The notes under the pieces are model-generated. The model searched no databases. It was not told where the DNA came from and was given only the letters and a program-made list of their open reading frames with translations. Below, piece by piece: positions 1 through 7,110 of a DNA stretch of 8,373 nt. Position numbers and translations under genes: made by a program. Origin of the DNA: an uncultured Akkermansia sp. (GTDB taxonomy: Bacteria; Verrucomicrobiota; Verrucomicrobiia; Verrucomicrobiales; Akkermansiaceae); assembly GCA_904501975.1 (NCBI GenBank), contig CAJGCZ010000064.1:1-8373 (forward strand), given 5' to 3'. The first letter of the stretch is position 1. Every line of letters starts with the position of its first letter.

Positions 1-38
1 AATTCGGCTCGCTGCGCTCGCGGTATTTGGGAGAAGGA

Positions 39-156
39 ACGGCTGCCGCCGTGGTGAAGAATGCCCGTTGGGCATGGTGAAGAATCTGCCTGCGGCAGAT
101 GGTGAAGAACAGCTTGCGCTGTAGTGAAGAACGCACCTGCGCTGCGTAGTACGGAA
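39..156. repeat. Array of five hairpins with a constant linker
   Basis: Five perfect short inverted repeats follow one another: ACGGC/GCCGT (39-52), ATGCCC/GGGCAT (61-75), ATCTGCC/GGCAGAT (84-100), ACAGC/GCTGT (109-122) and ACGCA/TGCGT (131-147), with loops of 3-7 nt. Each stem differs in sequence but stays perfectly paired and is closed by an A-T pair. The separators are nearly constant: GGTGAAGAA at 53-61, 76-84 and 101-109, AGTGAAGAA at 123-131, and a decayed AGTACGGAA at 148-156. Unit length is 22-25 bp. The array lies 3' of the cytochrome gene on its strand. It could be a REP-like or MITE-like repeat or an RNA-level structure; I do not recognise the family. Confidence 0.75.
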
Positions 157-170
157 CTCGAACAGAGCGT
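155..170 (+). repeat. Edge motif shared by both hairpin arrays
   Basis: AACTCGAACAGAGCGT here matches AACTTAAACAGAGCGT at 7281-7296 in 14 of 16 positions. In both cases the motif sits just to the right of a hairpin array. The part AACAGAGC is also present inverted (GCTCTGTT) at the left end of the second element (7111-7118). It is probably an element end. Confidence 0.5.
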
Positions 171-211
171 CTTATTTCAAAAATTCAACATCCACCTTCC
201 AACATCCAAAA

Positions 212-736
212 TCAATGATGGCATTGGTCGCAGTTAGTGGGGAGGCTATGCTTTTTGTGGCATTGCAGGCAAGAGTCCATGGTGTGAGGGGTGGGTGAGT
301 TGGGGGAGGGGTGGCATTCCTCGCAAGAGATGCGGGCGGCAACGTGGCGCGCGTGGTGAAAATGCACATGTGCCGGCAGGGGCGCTCGGCGCACCCAGGC
401 AAGGGGCTCGGCGGTGTAGATGGGGGAATCTGCGTTGGCTGCGGCGTGCAGCGGCAGTAGGCGCGCATCTGTGTGCAAAATATGGCGGTGGCAGTTGAGG
501 CAGGTAGAGGCGGCAGGAAGGCCTGCAGAGGCGCCGTGCTCGGCACCGGTGTGGCAGCCTAGGCAAGGCATGGCTACCTTGTTGGCTGCGGTGTGGGTGT
601 GGTGATTGAAGGGTATGGGCTGTGGCTGCTCGCAAGGGCGTGCTGTGTAGGCGTGGCGATAGATGAGGATAGCAAGAAGCACCCCCACTACACAGAAGAG
701 GAAGCAGGGGTGCTTGATGAAAGAAAGGTATCTCAC
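212..736 (-). CDS. Membrane-anchored pentaheme c-type cytochrome, ActA-like
   Basis: A 174-aa protein with an uncleaved N-terminal helix (about residues 9-26) and five CXXCH haem-binding motifs at residues 58-62, 79-83, 138-142, 156-160 and 169-173. The spacing and the signatures IPFNHHTH before haem 1, AGLPAASTCLNCH at haem 2, and LAWVRRAPLPAHVHFHH before haem 3 resemble ActA, the pentaheme subunit of alternative complex III, and related cytochrome c7-type proteins. It should be anchored in the inner membrane with haems in the periplasm, moving electrons from a quinol-linked partner. No actB-F genes are visible; downstream there are only about 210 bp, holding a hairpin array. The start is GTG at 736 with no SD; no in-frame ATG lies before the first haem. 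It begins 30 bp after the 414-aa gene, so cotranscription is likely. The family call is firm, the complex is inferred. Confidence 0.85.
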   Translation of the reverse strand: MRYLSFIKHPCFLFCVVGVLLAILIYRHAYTARPCEQPQPIPFNHHTHTAANKVAMPCLGCHTGAEHGASAGLPAASTCLNCHRHILHTDARLLPLHAAANADSPIYTAEPLAWVRRAPLPAHVHFHHARHVAARISCEECHPSPNSPTPHTMDSCLQCHKKHSLPTNCDQCHH

Positions 737-766
737 TGGCTGAAAGCCTGTTGAGTGTGAGAGGTA

Positions 767-2011
767 TTACTTCTTTTTGATGGAGATGGAGCCGTAGGAA
801 TCGCGGTTCGTGGGCATGTTGAAAATGCCTTTGAGCACCGGGTTCTTCACCTTAGACGGTACGGTGAGCGTGTAGACATTGTTGTTGTGCTTAATGCCGG
901 TGGTGCCGGTGTGCATGTCTTCTGCTACCTTGGTTTTGCCGTCAAAGAGCTGCAGGCCTTTCACCTCGAGCTGGTGGGAACCGCGCTTGTAGGTGAATGT
1001 TACCTCGTAGGTGCCGGCTTCTTTGATGGGCAGCGGGCCGTCAATCTCCGTCGGGGTGTCATCCTTCGGCAATACGGAGGGAGACCAACCGTCTGCATAG
1101 CTCAGGCTGCTTACCCACAGGGTTTTGGCGTGGTCTGCGGAAATGCCTTGGATGGATTTCGGGTCAATCTTCTTCATTTCGCGCAGGTAGCGCTCGAGCT
1201 TGGGTTGGTCTGCCGGGCTGCCATGGCGGTGCAGCAGGCCGATAGCCGTGGCATAAAGGCCCTGGCGCTGTGTAGCAGAGTAGGCTTTATCGTTGATTTT
1301 ATCTTCCACCTCCTTAAGGGTAGCCTTCCAGTCCTCTGTTTTGGCAGTACCCTCAGCATAGGCGTGCATGTTGAACTCCAAGCGGCGGATGTAGCCGGAT
1401 TTATCTTGGGGATCCGCCTCTTTGAGCATACGGATGATGTTGTCCGGGCGGTTGATGTTCTCCAAAATGGCGGATTTACCCAAGGTTTGTGCCTTGGCTA
1501 AGCCTTGCTCGCCGGCGGCTTTGGCAAGAAGCTCGTTTTGCTTTTCCAGAGATTGGCGTGCGGACTTGATGTTGCCGGCAATTTTGGAGGCGTCCTTGCG
1601 GTCCGAGTAGGGTACGGTAACGGTGGCGTAGTGGCGGCCGTTTTTGTCGTAAAGCACAAAGGCCGGGTAAGTTTGGGGGCCTACCCACCTTAACTTACCA
1701 AGGATGGCCTCGCGCTCCTTCTTAACGTCGTCGTTCCAGAAGTTGGGGGCGCCGTACTCAATCACCACGGATTTGGAGAGAGCGGATTTGATGGCTTTAT
1801 CCTTCAGGAGCTTATCTACCAAAGGTTTGCTGAATTTATCCCACCCATCGGCATACAATGCCAATACGTAGCCATCCTCCGGCACAGAGGCTTGGGCGGC
1901 TTCGTAGTTGGGGGCTGTGCGCGGGCCTGCCCCGGATTTTTCCGGGGCTGCCAGCAGAGTTACAGGGGCAAGAGCCGCTGCTACCAACAGAGAAAAAAGA
2001 GTTTTTTTCAT
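767..2011 (-). CDS. Exported thioredoxin-fold protein without CXXC
   Basis: A 414-aa protein with a signal peptide (basic MKK, hydrophobic core 5-20, likely cleavage near AA-PEK at 22). Residues about 45-135 look like a degenerate thioredoxin fold: a first strand (GYVLALYADGW), helix, a strand (SVVIEYG), and a cis-Pro-like strand TYPAFVLYDKNGR near 114-126. The active-site CXXC is absent, and the protein has no cysteine at all, so redox catalysis is excluded and a binding role is more likely. The middle (about 150-300) is charged and helical. The C-terminal part (about 325-414) is rich in beta strands and resembles a small carbohydrate-binding-type sandwich, which is inference only. The gene starts 24 bp after the 841-aa gene with no terminator between them, so the two probably act together in the periplasm or at the surface. 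No SD precedes the ATG; the leader is A-rich. Confidence 0.85.
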   Translation of the reverse strand: MKKTLFSLLVAAALAPVTLLAAPEKSGAGPRTAPNYEAAQASVPEDGYVLALYADGWDKFSKPLVDKLLKDKAIKSALSKSVVIEYGAPNFWNDDVKKEREAILGKLRWVGPQTYPAFVLYDKNGRHYATVTVPYSDRKDASKIAGNIKSARQSLEKQNELLAKAAGEQGLAKAQTLGKSAILENINRPDNIIRMLKEADPQDKSGYIRRLEFNMHAYAEGTAKTEDWKATLKEVEDKINDKAYSATQRQGLYATAIGLLHRHGSPADQPKLERYLREMKKIDPKSIQGISADHAKTLWVSSLSYADGWSPSVLPKDDTPTEIDGPLPIKEAGTYEVTFTYKRGSHQLEVKGLQLFDGKTKVAEDMHTGTTGIKHNNNVYTLTVPSKVKNPVLKGIFNMPTNRDSYGSISIKKK

Positions 2012-2035
2012 TTTTTCGCTAAATGGGGGTAAAGG

Positions 2036-4561
2036 TTATGCTGCTTGGTTACCGTATACATAGACGGCGTTGAGGTGGAAGAACTCCGGGCCACCCGGGC
2101 GCAGAATGCGCACATATTTGGCAACGGGCAGTTTATCCGTCAGGTCTGCACGCATGACGCGCTGAGTGCAGTTACCGAACTGGTGCACATCCACCCAATC
2201 TTTACCGTTCTCCGATACCTGAATCTTCATGTTGTGGAGGCGTTGCTGGTTGCCGGGGTTGGTTACCAAGACAACACCTGTTACATTGACCTGGCGGGGC
2301 ATTTGTACTACCAACCATGCATCTTTATCCTTAGCGGTGTGGAAGGTGCCGCCGCATTCCTCTAACAGGCCCCAGTGTGAGCAGGGATTATCCCACTGAG
2401 AGGTGGAGCTGGCCAGCACAATGCCACCCTTGGAGGCAAGCTTGCCGGGGAAGGGCTCGTGCTTGGGCAGCACGTTGTCCGGCTTCTTGTATTTTGCGGG
2501 CAGCATGGCACCCAAGGACTGGAAGGTGTTGATATCGCCGGTCTTTTCTGCTGCCAGAATGGCCGGGGCCAAGAGCTTGTGCTTGTCTTCATCAGACATG
2601 CCTTTGCCGCCCTTTTGCATACCCTTAATCATGCCGGCCATGAATTTCTTCTTGTCGGCCTCGCTCATCTTATCCGACAACTTATTACCCCAACCGAGCA
2701 TGACAGACATGTAGTTAGCGGAGTCAGAGCAGGCGGTGAGGATATCCGTATAGATGCTGATGACCTCTGCCGGGGATTTATCCGTAATGCCCAAATTCTT
2801 GAGCTGGGCATCTGCCAAGCGCTCAATGTGCCAGCGGTCCGGGCCGTAGGTATCGCACTTGCGCCAGAAGTCGAGGAAGCACTTGCGCAGCTTGCTCTTA
2901 TCATTACCCATGGCTTTGGCCATACCGGCCAGGCCCCACTTTTGCATGACCTCGTAGGCCATTTCCGGGTAAATGGGTACTAAGCTGTTGCAGAGGGCGG
3001 TGTTGAGGTCCGTCCATTGCTTGGCGGTGCCATCGTTTTGCAGCATGAGGCACCACTCGCGCCAAGCCATAAAGTTGCGGGGCTGGGCTTTTACGGCGTT
3101 TTCAAAGCAATCTGCAGCTTTATCTTTGTTGCCCTTAGCGGCATGTATATTGCCCACTACGCGCCATGCCTGAGAGAGAGTTGTGGCCTTGGTGGCCTTC
3201 TTCTCAAACATCTCGGTAGCAGAGTGCAGGGAGGAGAAGGAGTGCACGTTCTTGAATACCTGCCAGTGCAGGCCGCGGTCCCAGCTCAGGGAGTAGGCGG
3301 GCGTCCACTTATCATTCACTAACACAATATAGGCGCAGTGGCCGGGCTCACCCGCAGTGAGGGCAGGTATGCCGTTGGCCAAGGCAGAGAAGGCACCAAA
3401 GTGGGAAAGACTGCCGCACACACCACCTACATGGTAGGTAAGTGCCGTACGGTTGCCGGCATACTCACCGGCATCCCACGGTGCATAATATTGCGGGCCG
3501 TGGATGGAGTCGCCATAAATGTTGTTGAGGCGGTAAGCGCAGCGCCAGCAGCTGCCGGGATACTCGTGGGCAGGAATGTGCACATTCTCTAAGCTCCACT
3601 CTAAACTGGCTATGCTGCCGTAGTCGTTATCTCCCTTGCAGCCGCAAACCATACGGCGCTGCCAGAAGGGGATATCATCAAACACGCTGTTGAGGCGGCC
3701 GGCTTTGTAGTTGCGAATGTAATAGGCGGCGCGCTCTACGGCATCCTCCTGGTTCCAGCTGGATTTAGCGTACTCCAAGGCGGTGGCGGTGGCAATATCG
3801 CGCACCATGCGGCTGGTGAAGAAATCCGGCTGCTCGGCCGCTATTTTTACCATGATGGCCAAGGCCATACCGGGGCGCACACACTCGCCGGAGAAGGCAA
3901 ATTGCTCCATCCAGTCGGCATTGGCGGCAATCTTCTCCATGAGGGTGGTAGCACGGCTGTCTGCAAAAGCTTCTGTCATGGTAAAGGCTGCTTTGGCCTC
4001 TGCCTCTGCACGGGCTACTTTTTTCTCCAGCTGTTTGATATCCCAAGCTGCGCGGTCAGAGGGCTCGCAGCCTTCCGGCACATCTGCCTTGCGGGCTTCG
4101 AGCTGGTTGCGAAGGTTGGTCAGGTTTTTCTCACGCTCGGCAGCACGCTTTACATTTTCCTCCATGGCTTCCACTTCTGCCTGTGCTACAATCCACTGGG
4201 CTGCAAGAAGCATGTTCTTTTCGCTCTGAATGAATTTTTCTGCATCTGTGGCAGAGGTGCCGCCCATGGCTTCCAGAATGGAGGCGCTGAGGGCATCTCG
4301 CTTGGCGGCTACATCGGACCAGCTGGTGTTGGTGATGAGTTCTACACCATCAAAAGCGCTTCCTTGCTTTTTGGCTGATTTGGCAGCTTTAGAAGATTTG
4401 CTCTTCGCTGCTTTCTTTTTACTCTTGGCCGGGGCCAAGGCGTCTGTGGCTGTGTAGGTCTCCTTGCTAATGGGAGACACCAGCCCTGAGGCACAGAAAT
4501 ACGCTCCGCCGGCCAAACCGGCCAACGCAAGCGCTATGGTTGCTAGTGTTCCTTTTTTCAT
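2036..4561 (-). CDS. Exported protein: transglutaminase-like core, TPR, F5/8 discoidin domain
   Basis: An 841-aa protein. Residues 5-25 form a signal or anchor segment. Residues 46-66 are a Lys/Ala/Ser-rich linker, and 110-195 is a charged helical region, likely coiled coil. Residues 373-430 look like a transglutaminase/papain-like core: Cys382 in GGVCGSLSHFGAF, His408 in GEPGHCAYIVLV, and a less certain acidic residue (Asp428 in SLSWDRG). Just before it lie C306, C308, C338 and C341 (CGC and CWRC), possibly disulfides or a metal site. A TPR-like helix pair follows at about 464-497. Residues about 713-838 match an F5/8 type C (discoidin) domain, with GKDWVDV and the closing YVRILRPGG and VYVYG strands. 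It probably acts on the cell surface or in the periplasm, binding glycan or protein with the discoidin domain. The substrate is unknown. It is the first gene of an operon with the 414-aa gene. Confidence 0.85.
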   Translation of the reverse strand: MKKGTLATIALALAGLAGGAYFCASGLVSPISKETYTATDALAPAKSKKKAAKSKSSKAAKSAKKQGSAFDGVELITNTSWSDVAAKRDALSASILEAMGGTSATDAEKFIQSEKNMLLAAQWIVAQAEVEAMEENVKRAAEREKNLTNLRNQLEARKADVPEGCEPSDRAAWDIKQLEKKVARAEAEAKAAFTMTEAFADSRATTLMEKIAANADWMEQFAFSGECVRPGMALAIMVKIAAEQPDFFTSRMVRDIATATALEYAKSSWNQEDAVERAAYYIRNYKAGRLNSVFDDIPFWQRRMVCGCKGDNDYGSIASLEWSLENVHIPAHEYPGSCWRCAYRLNNIYGDSIHGPQYYAPWDAGEYAGNRTALTYHVGGVCGSLSHFGAFSALANGIPALTAGEPGHCAYIVLVNDKWTPAYSLSWDRGLHWQVFKNVHSFSSLHSATEMFEKKATKATTLSQAWRVVGNIHAAKGNKDKAADCFENAVKAQPRNFMAWREWCLMLQNDGTAKQWTDLNTALCNSLVPIYPEMAYEVMQKWGLAGMAKAMGNDKSKLRKCFLDFWRKCDTYGPDRWHIERLADAQLKNLGITDKSPAEVISIYTDILTACSDSANYMSVMLGWGNKLSDKMSEADKKKFMAGMIKGMQKGGKGMSDEDKHKLLAPAILAAEKTGDINTFQSLGAMLPAKYKKPDNVLPKHEPFPGKLASKGGIVLASSTSQWDNPCSHWGLLEECGGTFHTAKDKDAWLVVQMPRQVNVTGVVLVTNPGNQQRLHNMKIQVSENGKDWVDVHQFGNCTQRVMRADLTDKLPVAKYVRILRPGGPEFFHLNAVYVYGNQAA

Positions 4562-4594
4562 AAAAAAAATTATTACCGCGTGGGGTTATGATAC

Positions 4595-4623
4595 AGTGTA
4601 CCGAAAGCCCCCCTATATGGCAA
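4595..4623 (-). promoter_or_regulatory. Sigma70-type promoter for the 841-aa gene operon
   Basis: On the minus strand, TTGCCA (4623-4618) and TACACT (4600-4595) are separated by exactly 17 nt. Transcription would start near 4588, leaving a leader of about 27 nt before the ATG at 4561. The leader is U-rich just before the start and has no SD. Confidence 0.55.
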
Positions 4624-4805
4624 GGATAAATTCTGCCCCGGCGCTCATCTTTTTATGTTTTGTTGCTTGTAAGTGAGCCTGTTGCCTGTGTTTACAGCGC
4701 CGTGGTTATTTTATGACTTCATCCTACCAACAAGCTCAGCACAGTATGGCCGCAACGGTTTTGTTGTCGTCTGCCAATACAATGTAGGGGAAGTCGGTAT
4801 AATTT

Positions 4806-4917
4806 CCCCTGCATGGGGTGTATTTACCGCTCAGCCCGCCCACGTATCGGCCGGGCGCCTGTAACAAACAAGGAGTTGCTTGATTGTGGCATGCAGAGGG
4901 GTGCAACGCCCGGTTTT
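4806..4917 (+). other. Possible structured RNA, no gene on this stretch
   Basis: The 373 bp between 4562 and 4934 hold no convincing gene. Within it, the plus strand can form GCCCG (4834-4838) with CGGGC (4852-4856). Alternatively CCGGGCG (4851-4857) can pair with CGCCCGG (4907-4913), which is followed by TTTTAT. CCCCTGCATG (4806-4815) also pairs with CATGCAG-A-GGGG (4890-4901), which would cross the second helix as a pseudoknot. A TATAAT hexamer lies at 4798-4803 but has no good -35. An AAGGAG occurs at 4870-4875. I recognise no known riboswitch family. Confidence 0.2.
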
Positions 4918-4934
4918 ATGTTTCGGGAGTTCTC

Positions 4935-5102
4935 TTATCGAGAGCTTACTTCGCGGATAATACTTTCTAAATTCGGAACGGGTTTATAAACAAACTCGCG
5001 AGAGATGATTTCTGTGCATAAGAATCCAAGTTTTTCCAGCTTACTGAGGTCGGTACGGGCTGTTTGGCGTCTCCTCATGCCTCTCATTGTAGCATATTCT
5101 TT
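4935..5102 (-). pseudogene. Winged-helix C-terminal remnant, possibly of a Fic-type protein
   Basis: An open frame ends with TAA at 4935-4937 and runs back to an in-frame stop at 5103-5105. The product carries a helix-turn-helix-like segment (RRRQTARTDLSKLEKLGFL) followed by a short wing-like strand segment (EFVYKPVPNLESII). This resembles the C-terminal winged helix of Fic-family and related regulators, where a phrase like KEY..(x)..R.TA..DL..L...G is usual. Only about 55 residues remain and no catalytic Fic motif is present upstream, so it is most likely a 3' gene remnant. Alternatively an ATG at 5087 gives a 50-aa stand-alone protein. The frame stops exactly at the edge of a perfect 34-bp palindromic repeat, which may be its operator or the break point. 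Confidence 0.45.
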
Positions 5103-5136
5103 TTATCGGCTAATTTTAGGTAAAATTAGCCGATAA
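5103..5136. repeat. Perfect inverted repeat, 15-bp arms
   Basis: TTATCGGCTAATTTT (5103-5117) is followed by a 4-nt loop and its exact reverse complement (5122-5136). It lies 15 bp upstream of a possible ATG (5087) for the winged-helix fragment, where an operator would be expected. It belongs to the TTAGCCGA family described at 5268-5323. Confidence 0.8.
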
Positions 5137-5267
5137 ATCATTTGTTAAGCGTGGCTAAATTAGGCTTTTTTAGAATTAAGTTATTATTATAATTATATTA
5201 CCACAAGAGAAATACGCCTAATTGAAGCTTCTTTTTTGCTCTGTTAGTAGGCTGTGTGTTAGCTGTT

Positions 5268-5323
5268 TTATCGGCTAATTTAGCCGAAAATTAGCCGATA
5301 TTAGCCGATGCGGCTAATTAGCC
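5268..5323. repeat. Cluster of TTAGCCGA/TCGGCTAA repeats
   Basis: Four full copies of the 8-mer occur at 5271-5278, 5280-5287, 5291-5298 and 5301-5308, in alternating orientation, with a partial CGGCTAA at 5311-5317 and the 12-bp palindrome GGCTAATTAGCC at 5312-5323. With the two copies at 5106-5113 and 5126-5133, six full copies lie within about 200 bp. An AT-rich stretch (5137-5267) separates the two groups and holds no gene; its only structure is AATTAGGC (5158-5165) against GCCTAATT (5216-5223). The pattern suggests binding sites for a dimeric DNA-binding protein, or a decayed repeat-rich coding segment. Confidence 0.7.
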
Positions 5324-5393
5324 CCCAACAGGGGGGGTGTAGAGACACGTTTAACCGCACAGAGGTAATAGGTGGGGGCGATGGGACGCCTCA

Positions 5394-6041
5394 TCATTGA
5401 GTCAGCGCGTATACCGTACAAGGTATATCGTACAGCAACCAACCGGTGACGGAACAGGGTACGATAGAAACCGTATCAATACCCCAGGCAATATAGGAAA
5501 GCGGTTTTACGATATAGTGGCCTGTAGAAATGCGTTCTGTTGTTTCAGGCACATGGAGAACGGAAGTAACCGGAAAAATATGAACCCCGGTAGAAAGGAG
5601 GCGATGCGGTTGGTTTTCAAACTCGCCCAAGGTGTAGGGCCTGGGTTGATAGCTCTTAAAGGTAAAATGGGTGTGGTTTAGCTTGTTGATTCGTTGAACC
5701 GCATCGCGATCCAATGGGAAATACATGTAAGTTATTTCCCGGCTGGTTCGCTTTTGCTGATATTGCGGAAAACTCCACCAGTTTTTCCAATCATTTCCGC
5801 CTTCAACAAAGGGGCATGTTGCCGTTAATAAAGCTGCCGGCGGCGAGACATAGTACACCGGAGCTTTGATGTATAGAATATCATTGAGCTCAGATATAGG
5901 ATACGAAACAGTTGCCCTATTATCCACTTTAACCTCCTCTTTACCCACACTATCCAAGAGAGAGTAGGTATTAAGCTTGTAGAAGGAGCAAGAGCCTAGG
6001 AGGAGAGTAATTGCTAGTAATGGTAATCGCATCGTCTTCAC
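5394..6041 (-). CDS. Small lipoprotein, function unknown
   Basis: A 215-aa protein with a type II signal peptide: a short basic start, hydrophobic residues 6-15 and the lipobox LGSC with lipidated Cys18. Ser19 at +2 predicts the outer membrane in systems that follow the Lol rule. The mature part has many Tyr and Pro residues, a Trp-rich patch (NDWKNWWSFPQYQQ, about 83-96) and a C-terminal segment SYIAWGIDTVSIVPCSVTG...YDIP (about 182-207). That ending is reminiscent of small YceK/YidQ-type lipoproteins with a conserved D-T-...-P ending, but the match is weak. The longer start is GTG at 6041; ATG at 6032 is equally plausible and keeps the signal peptide. Neither has a clear SD. It follows the 208-aa gene by 54 bp and may be cotranscribed. 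No terminator is visible after it. Confidence 0.75.
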   Translation of the reverse strand: MKTMRLPLLAITLLLGSCSFYKLNTYSLLDSVGKEEVKVDNRATVSYPISELNDILYIKAPVYYVSPPAALLTATCPFVEGGNDWKNWWSFPQYQQKRTSREITYMYFPLDRDAVQRINKLNHTHFTFKSYQPRPYTLGEFENQPHRLLSTGVHIFPVTSVLHVPETTERISTGHYIVKPLSYIAWGIDTVSIVPCSVTGWLLYDIPCTVYALTQ

Positions 6042-6095
6042 TATAGGGGGGATTAGATGAGAAAGTAAGATTTTCTTACGCCTTGCAGAAAGTGA

Positions 6096-6722
6096 TTATC
6101 CTAGGTGCCGGATAGCTTCTAATGTTTGTTCTATTTTTTTCCATGCGTTCTCGATACATTTTTCTGCGGAGAATCGGAACTTCAACCTTGTGGTGAAGCG
6201 GGTCGCCTGTTGCAGCAGGTATCGGGCTTGAAAGATAGCGCTAACCCACGCCGGGCTGAAACCATGATCATTCAAATAAGGCGGTGTTTCCGGATACCCC
6301 GTCCATTCCAGTTCGCAGGCACAATCTATCTCTGCCGCAACGCTGTTAATGACGCGTTCTGCCACGCCGGGGAATAGGTGTCGCTGTGCTAACACGTAGG
6401 CGTACACCGTTGCAATGGCTTCATCCGCATACTGCTGGTGGGCCTCCTCCGTATCACAAATGCTCTCGACTTCCAGCTGCTGCAAAAGCTGAGCTCCTTT
6501 TTCTGAATACTCATCCTTAGTTAATCCGGCAAGGGGCTCCAAGGAGTCGTACCCCATCTTCCATTTGCTACAGCACCAAAAGACTAAATCCTCAAACGAC
6601 AGCAACCCATGACGCCTCCCCCACAAAGCCGCACCTATGGACAGCTTTGCTAAATACTCCGCGCTCAGCCGGATGGGTAACCGGAATAGCATAGGATAAC
6701 ATGAAAAACCTTCGCTTTGCAT
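6096..6722 (-). CDS. Hypothetical 208-aa soluble helical protein
   Basis: I do not recognise this protein. It has no signal peptide and no transmembrane segment and is predicted to be mostly helical. Visible features are an aromatic, Cys-containing stretch (LVFWCCSKWKMGY, about 46-58), an acidic helix (TEEAHQQYADEAIATVYAYVL, about 91-111), a CAC pair near 134-136, and a C-terminal basic and aromatic region (about 166-195). The size and composition are like many small accessory or immunity-type proteins, but no motif supports a function. The start at 6722 is the most upstream ATG; a second ATG at codon 11 is possible. It lies 36 bp after the 65-aa gene and 54 bp before the lipoprotein, consistent with one transcript. 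Confidence 0.65.
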   Translation of the reverse strand: MQSEGFSCYPMLFRLPIRLSAEYLAKLSIGAALWGRRHGLLSFEDLVFWCCSKWKMGYDSLEPLAGLTKDEYSEKGAQLLQQLEVESICDTEEAHQQYADEAIATVYAYVLAQRHLFPGVAERVINSVAAEIDCACELEWTGYPETPPYLNDHGFSPAWVSAIFQARYLLQQATRFTTRLKFRFSAEKCIENAWKKIEQTLEAIRHLG

Positions 6723-6758
6723 CTCTATGCTTGTTTTTAATCGATTATGGATGCCGTG

Positions 6759-6956
6759 TCAATTTCGTTTTATCATGAGCAACTTTTTGTAGCTATACAA
6801 CAGGAGAAAGCTCATTACTACCCCCACACATGATGCGACAAAAAGATTATCCATAACAGACACAGCTCCGGATTTACCTACTGCCATAAATCTTGCCCCG
6901 CCTATGCAGAATAATACATTAAGAATAAATAATAAGTAAAAACAAAAACGCTTCAT
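6759..6956 (-). CDS. Small two-helix inner-membrane protein
   Basis: A 65-aa protein with two predicted transmembrane segments (about residues 4-20 and 38-56) joined by a short loop, and basic residues at both ends (MKR, KKLLMIKRN), so both termini probably face the cytoplasm. No known family is recognised. An exactly placed sigma70-type promoter sits immediately upstream, which supports a real gene. The distance from the -10 box to the ATG is only 6 nt, so the mRNA could be leaderless. It is the first of three same-strand genes with short gaps. Confidence 0.6.
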   Translation of the reverse strand: MKRFCFYLLFILNVLFCIGGARFMAVGKSGAVSVMDNLFVASCVGVVMSFLLLYSYKKLLMIKRN

Positions 6957-6962
6957 GCTCGT

Positions 6963-6991
6963 ATTCTAGCAAAATGACGTTATGAATGCAA
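6963..6991 (-). promoter_or_regulatory. Sigma70 promoter abutting the 65-aa gene
   Basis: On the minus strand TTGCAT (6991-6986) and TAGAAT (6968-6963) are 17 nt apart. The first base 7 nt downstream of the -10 box is the A of the ATG at 6956, which predicts a leaderless or nearly leaderless transcript. Confidence 0.6.
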
Positions 6992-7110
6992 TCCTTTATG
7001 GCGTTTTCGGCTCTGATGCAATAATCGTGAACTTTTTTACCGTTTTTTAGATAGGAAAAATAAAACATAAGATTTATACTTTTTTTGTTCTGTTTTTAAT
7101 AAAAAATATA

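Noticed and set aside
39..156. Resemblance to a short CRISPR array
   Set aside because: The constant part is only 9 nt and the variable parts are self-complementary hairpins of 12-17 nt, not spacers; no cas genes are present.
246..635. Alternative frames inside the cytochrome gene
   Set aside because: They are Arg/Pro/His-rich shadows of a gene clearly identified by five CXXCH motifs.
736..769. Possible stop-codon read-through from the 414-aa gene into the cytochrome
   Set aside because: The two frames are the same across 11 codons, but this happens one time in three by chance and no recoding signal is visible.
887..1501. Long plus-strand open frame opposite the 414-aa gene
   Set aside because: It lies entirely opposite a well-supported gene with signal peptide and domain features; its translation shows no coherent domain.
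3783..4378. Plus-strand open frames opposite the 841-aa gene
   Set aside because: They are shadows of the coding strand, Ala/Ser-rich or low in motif content, with no promoter or SD.
4673..4864. 63-codon plus-strand frame
   Set aside because: No SD, no recognisable motif, and it overlaps the inverted repeats that may form an RNA; considered chance.
4880..4957. Short plus-strand frame after AAGGAG (TTG start)
   Set aside because: It needs a TTG or GTG start, has 25 codons of mixed composition and runs into the antisense of the winged-helix remnant. It could be an orphan leader but support is poor.
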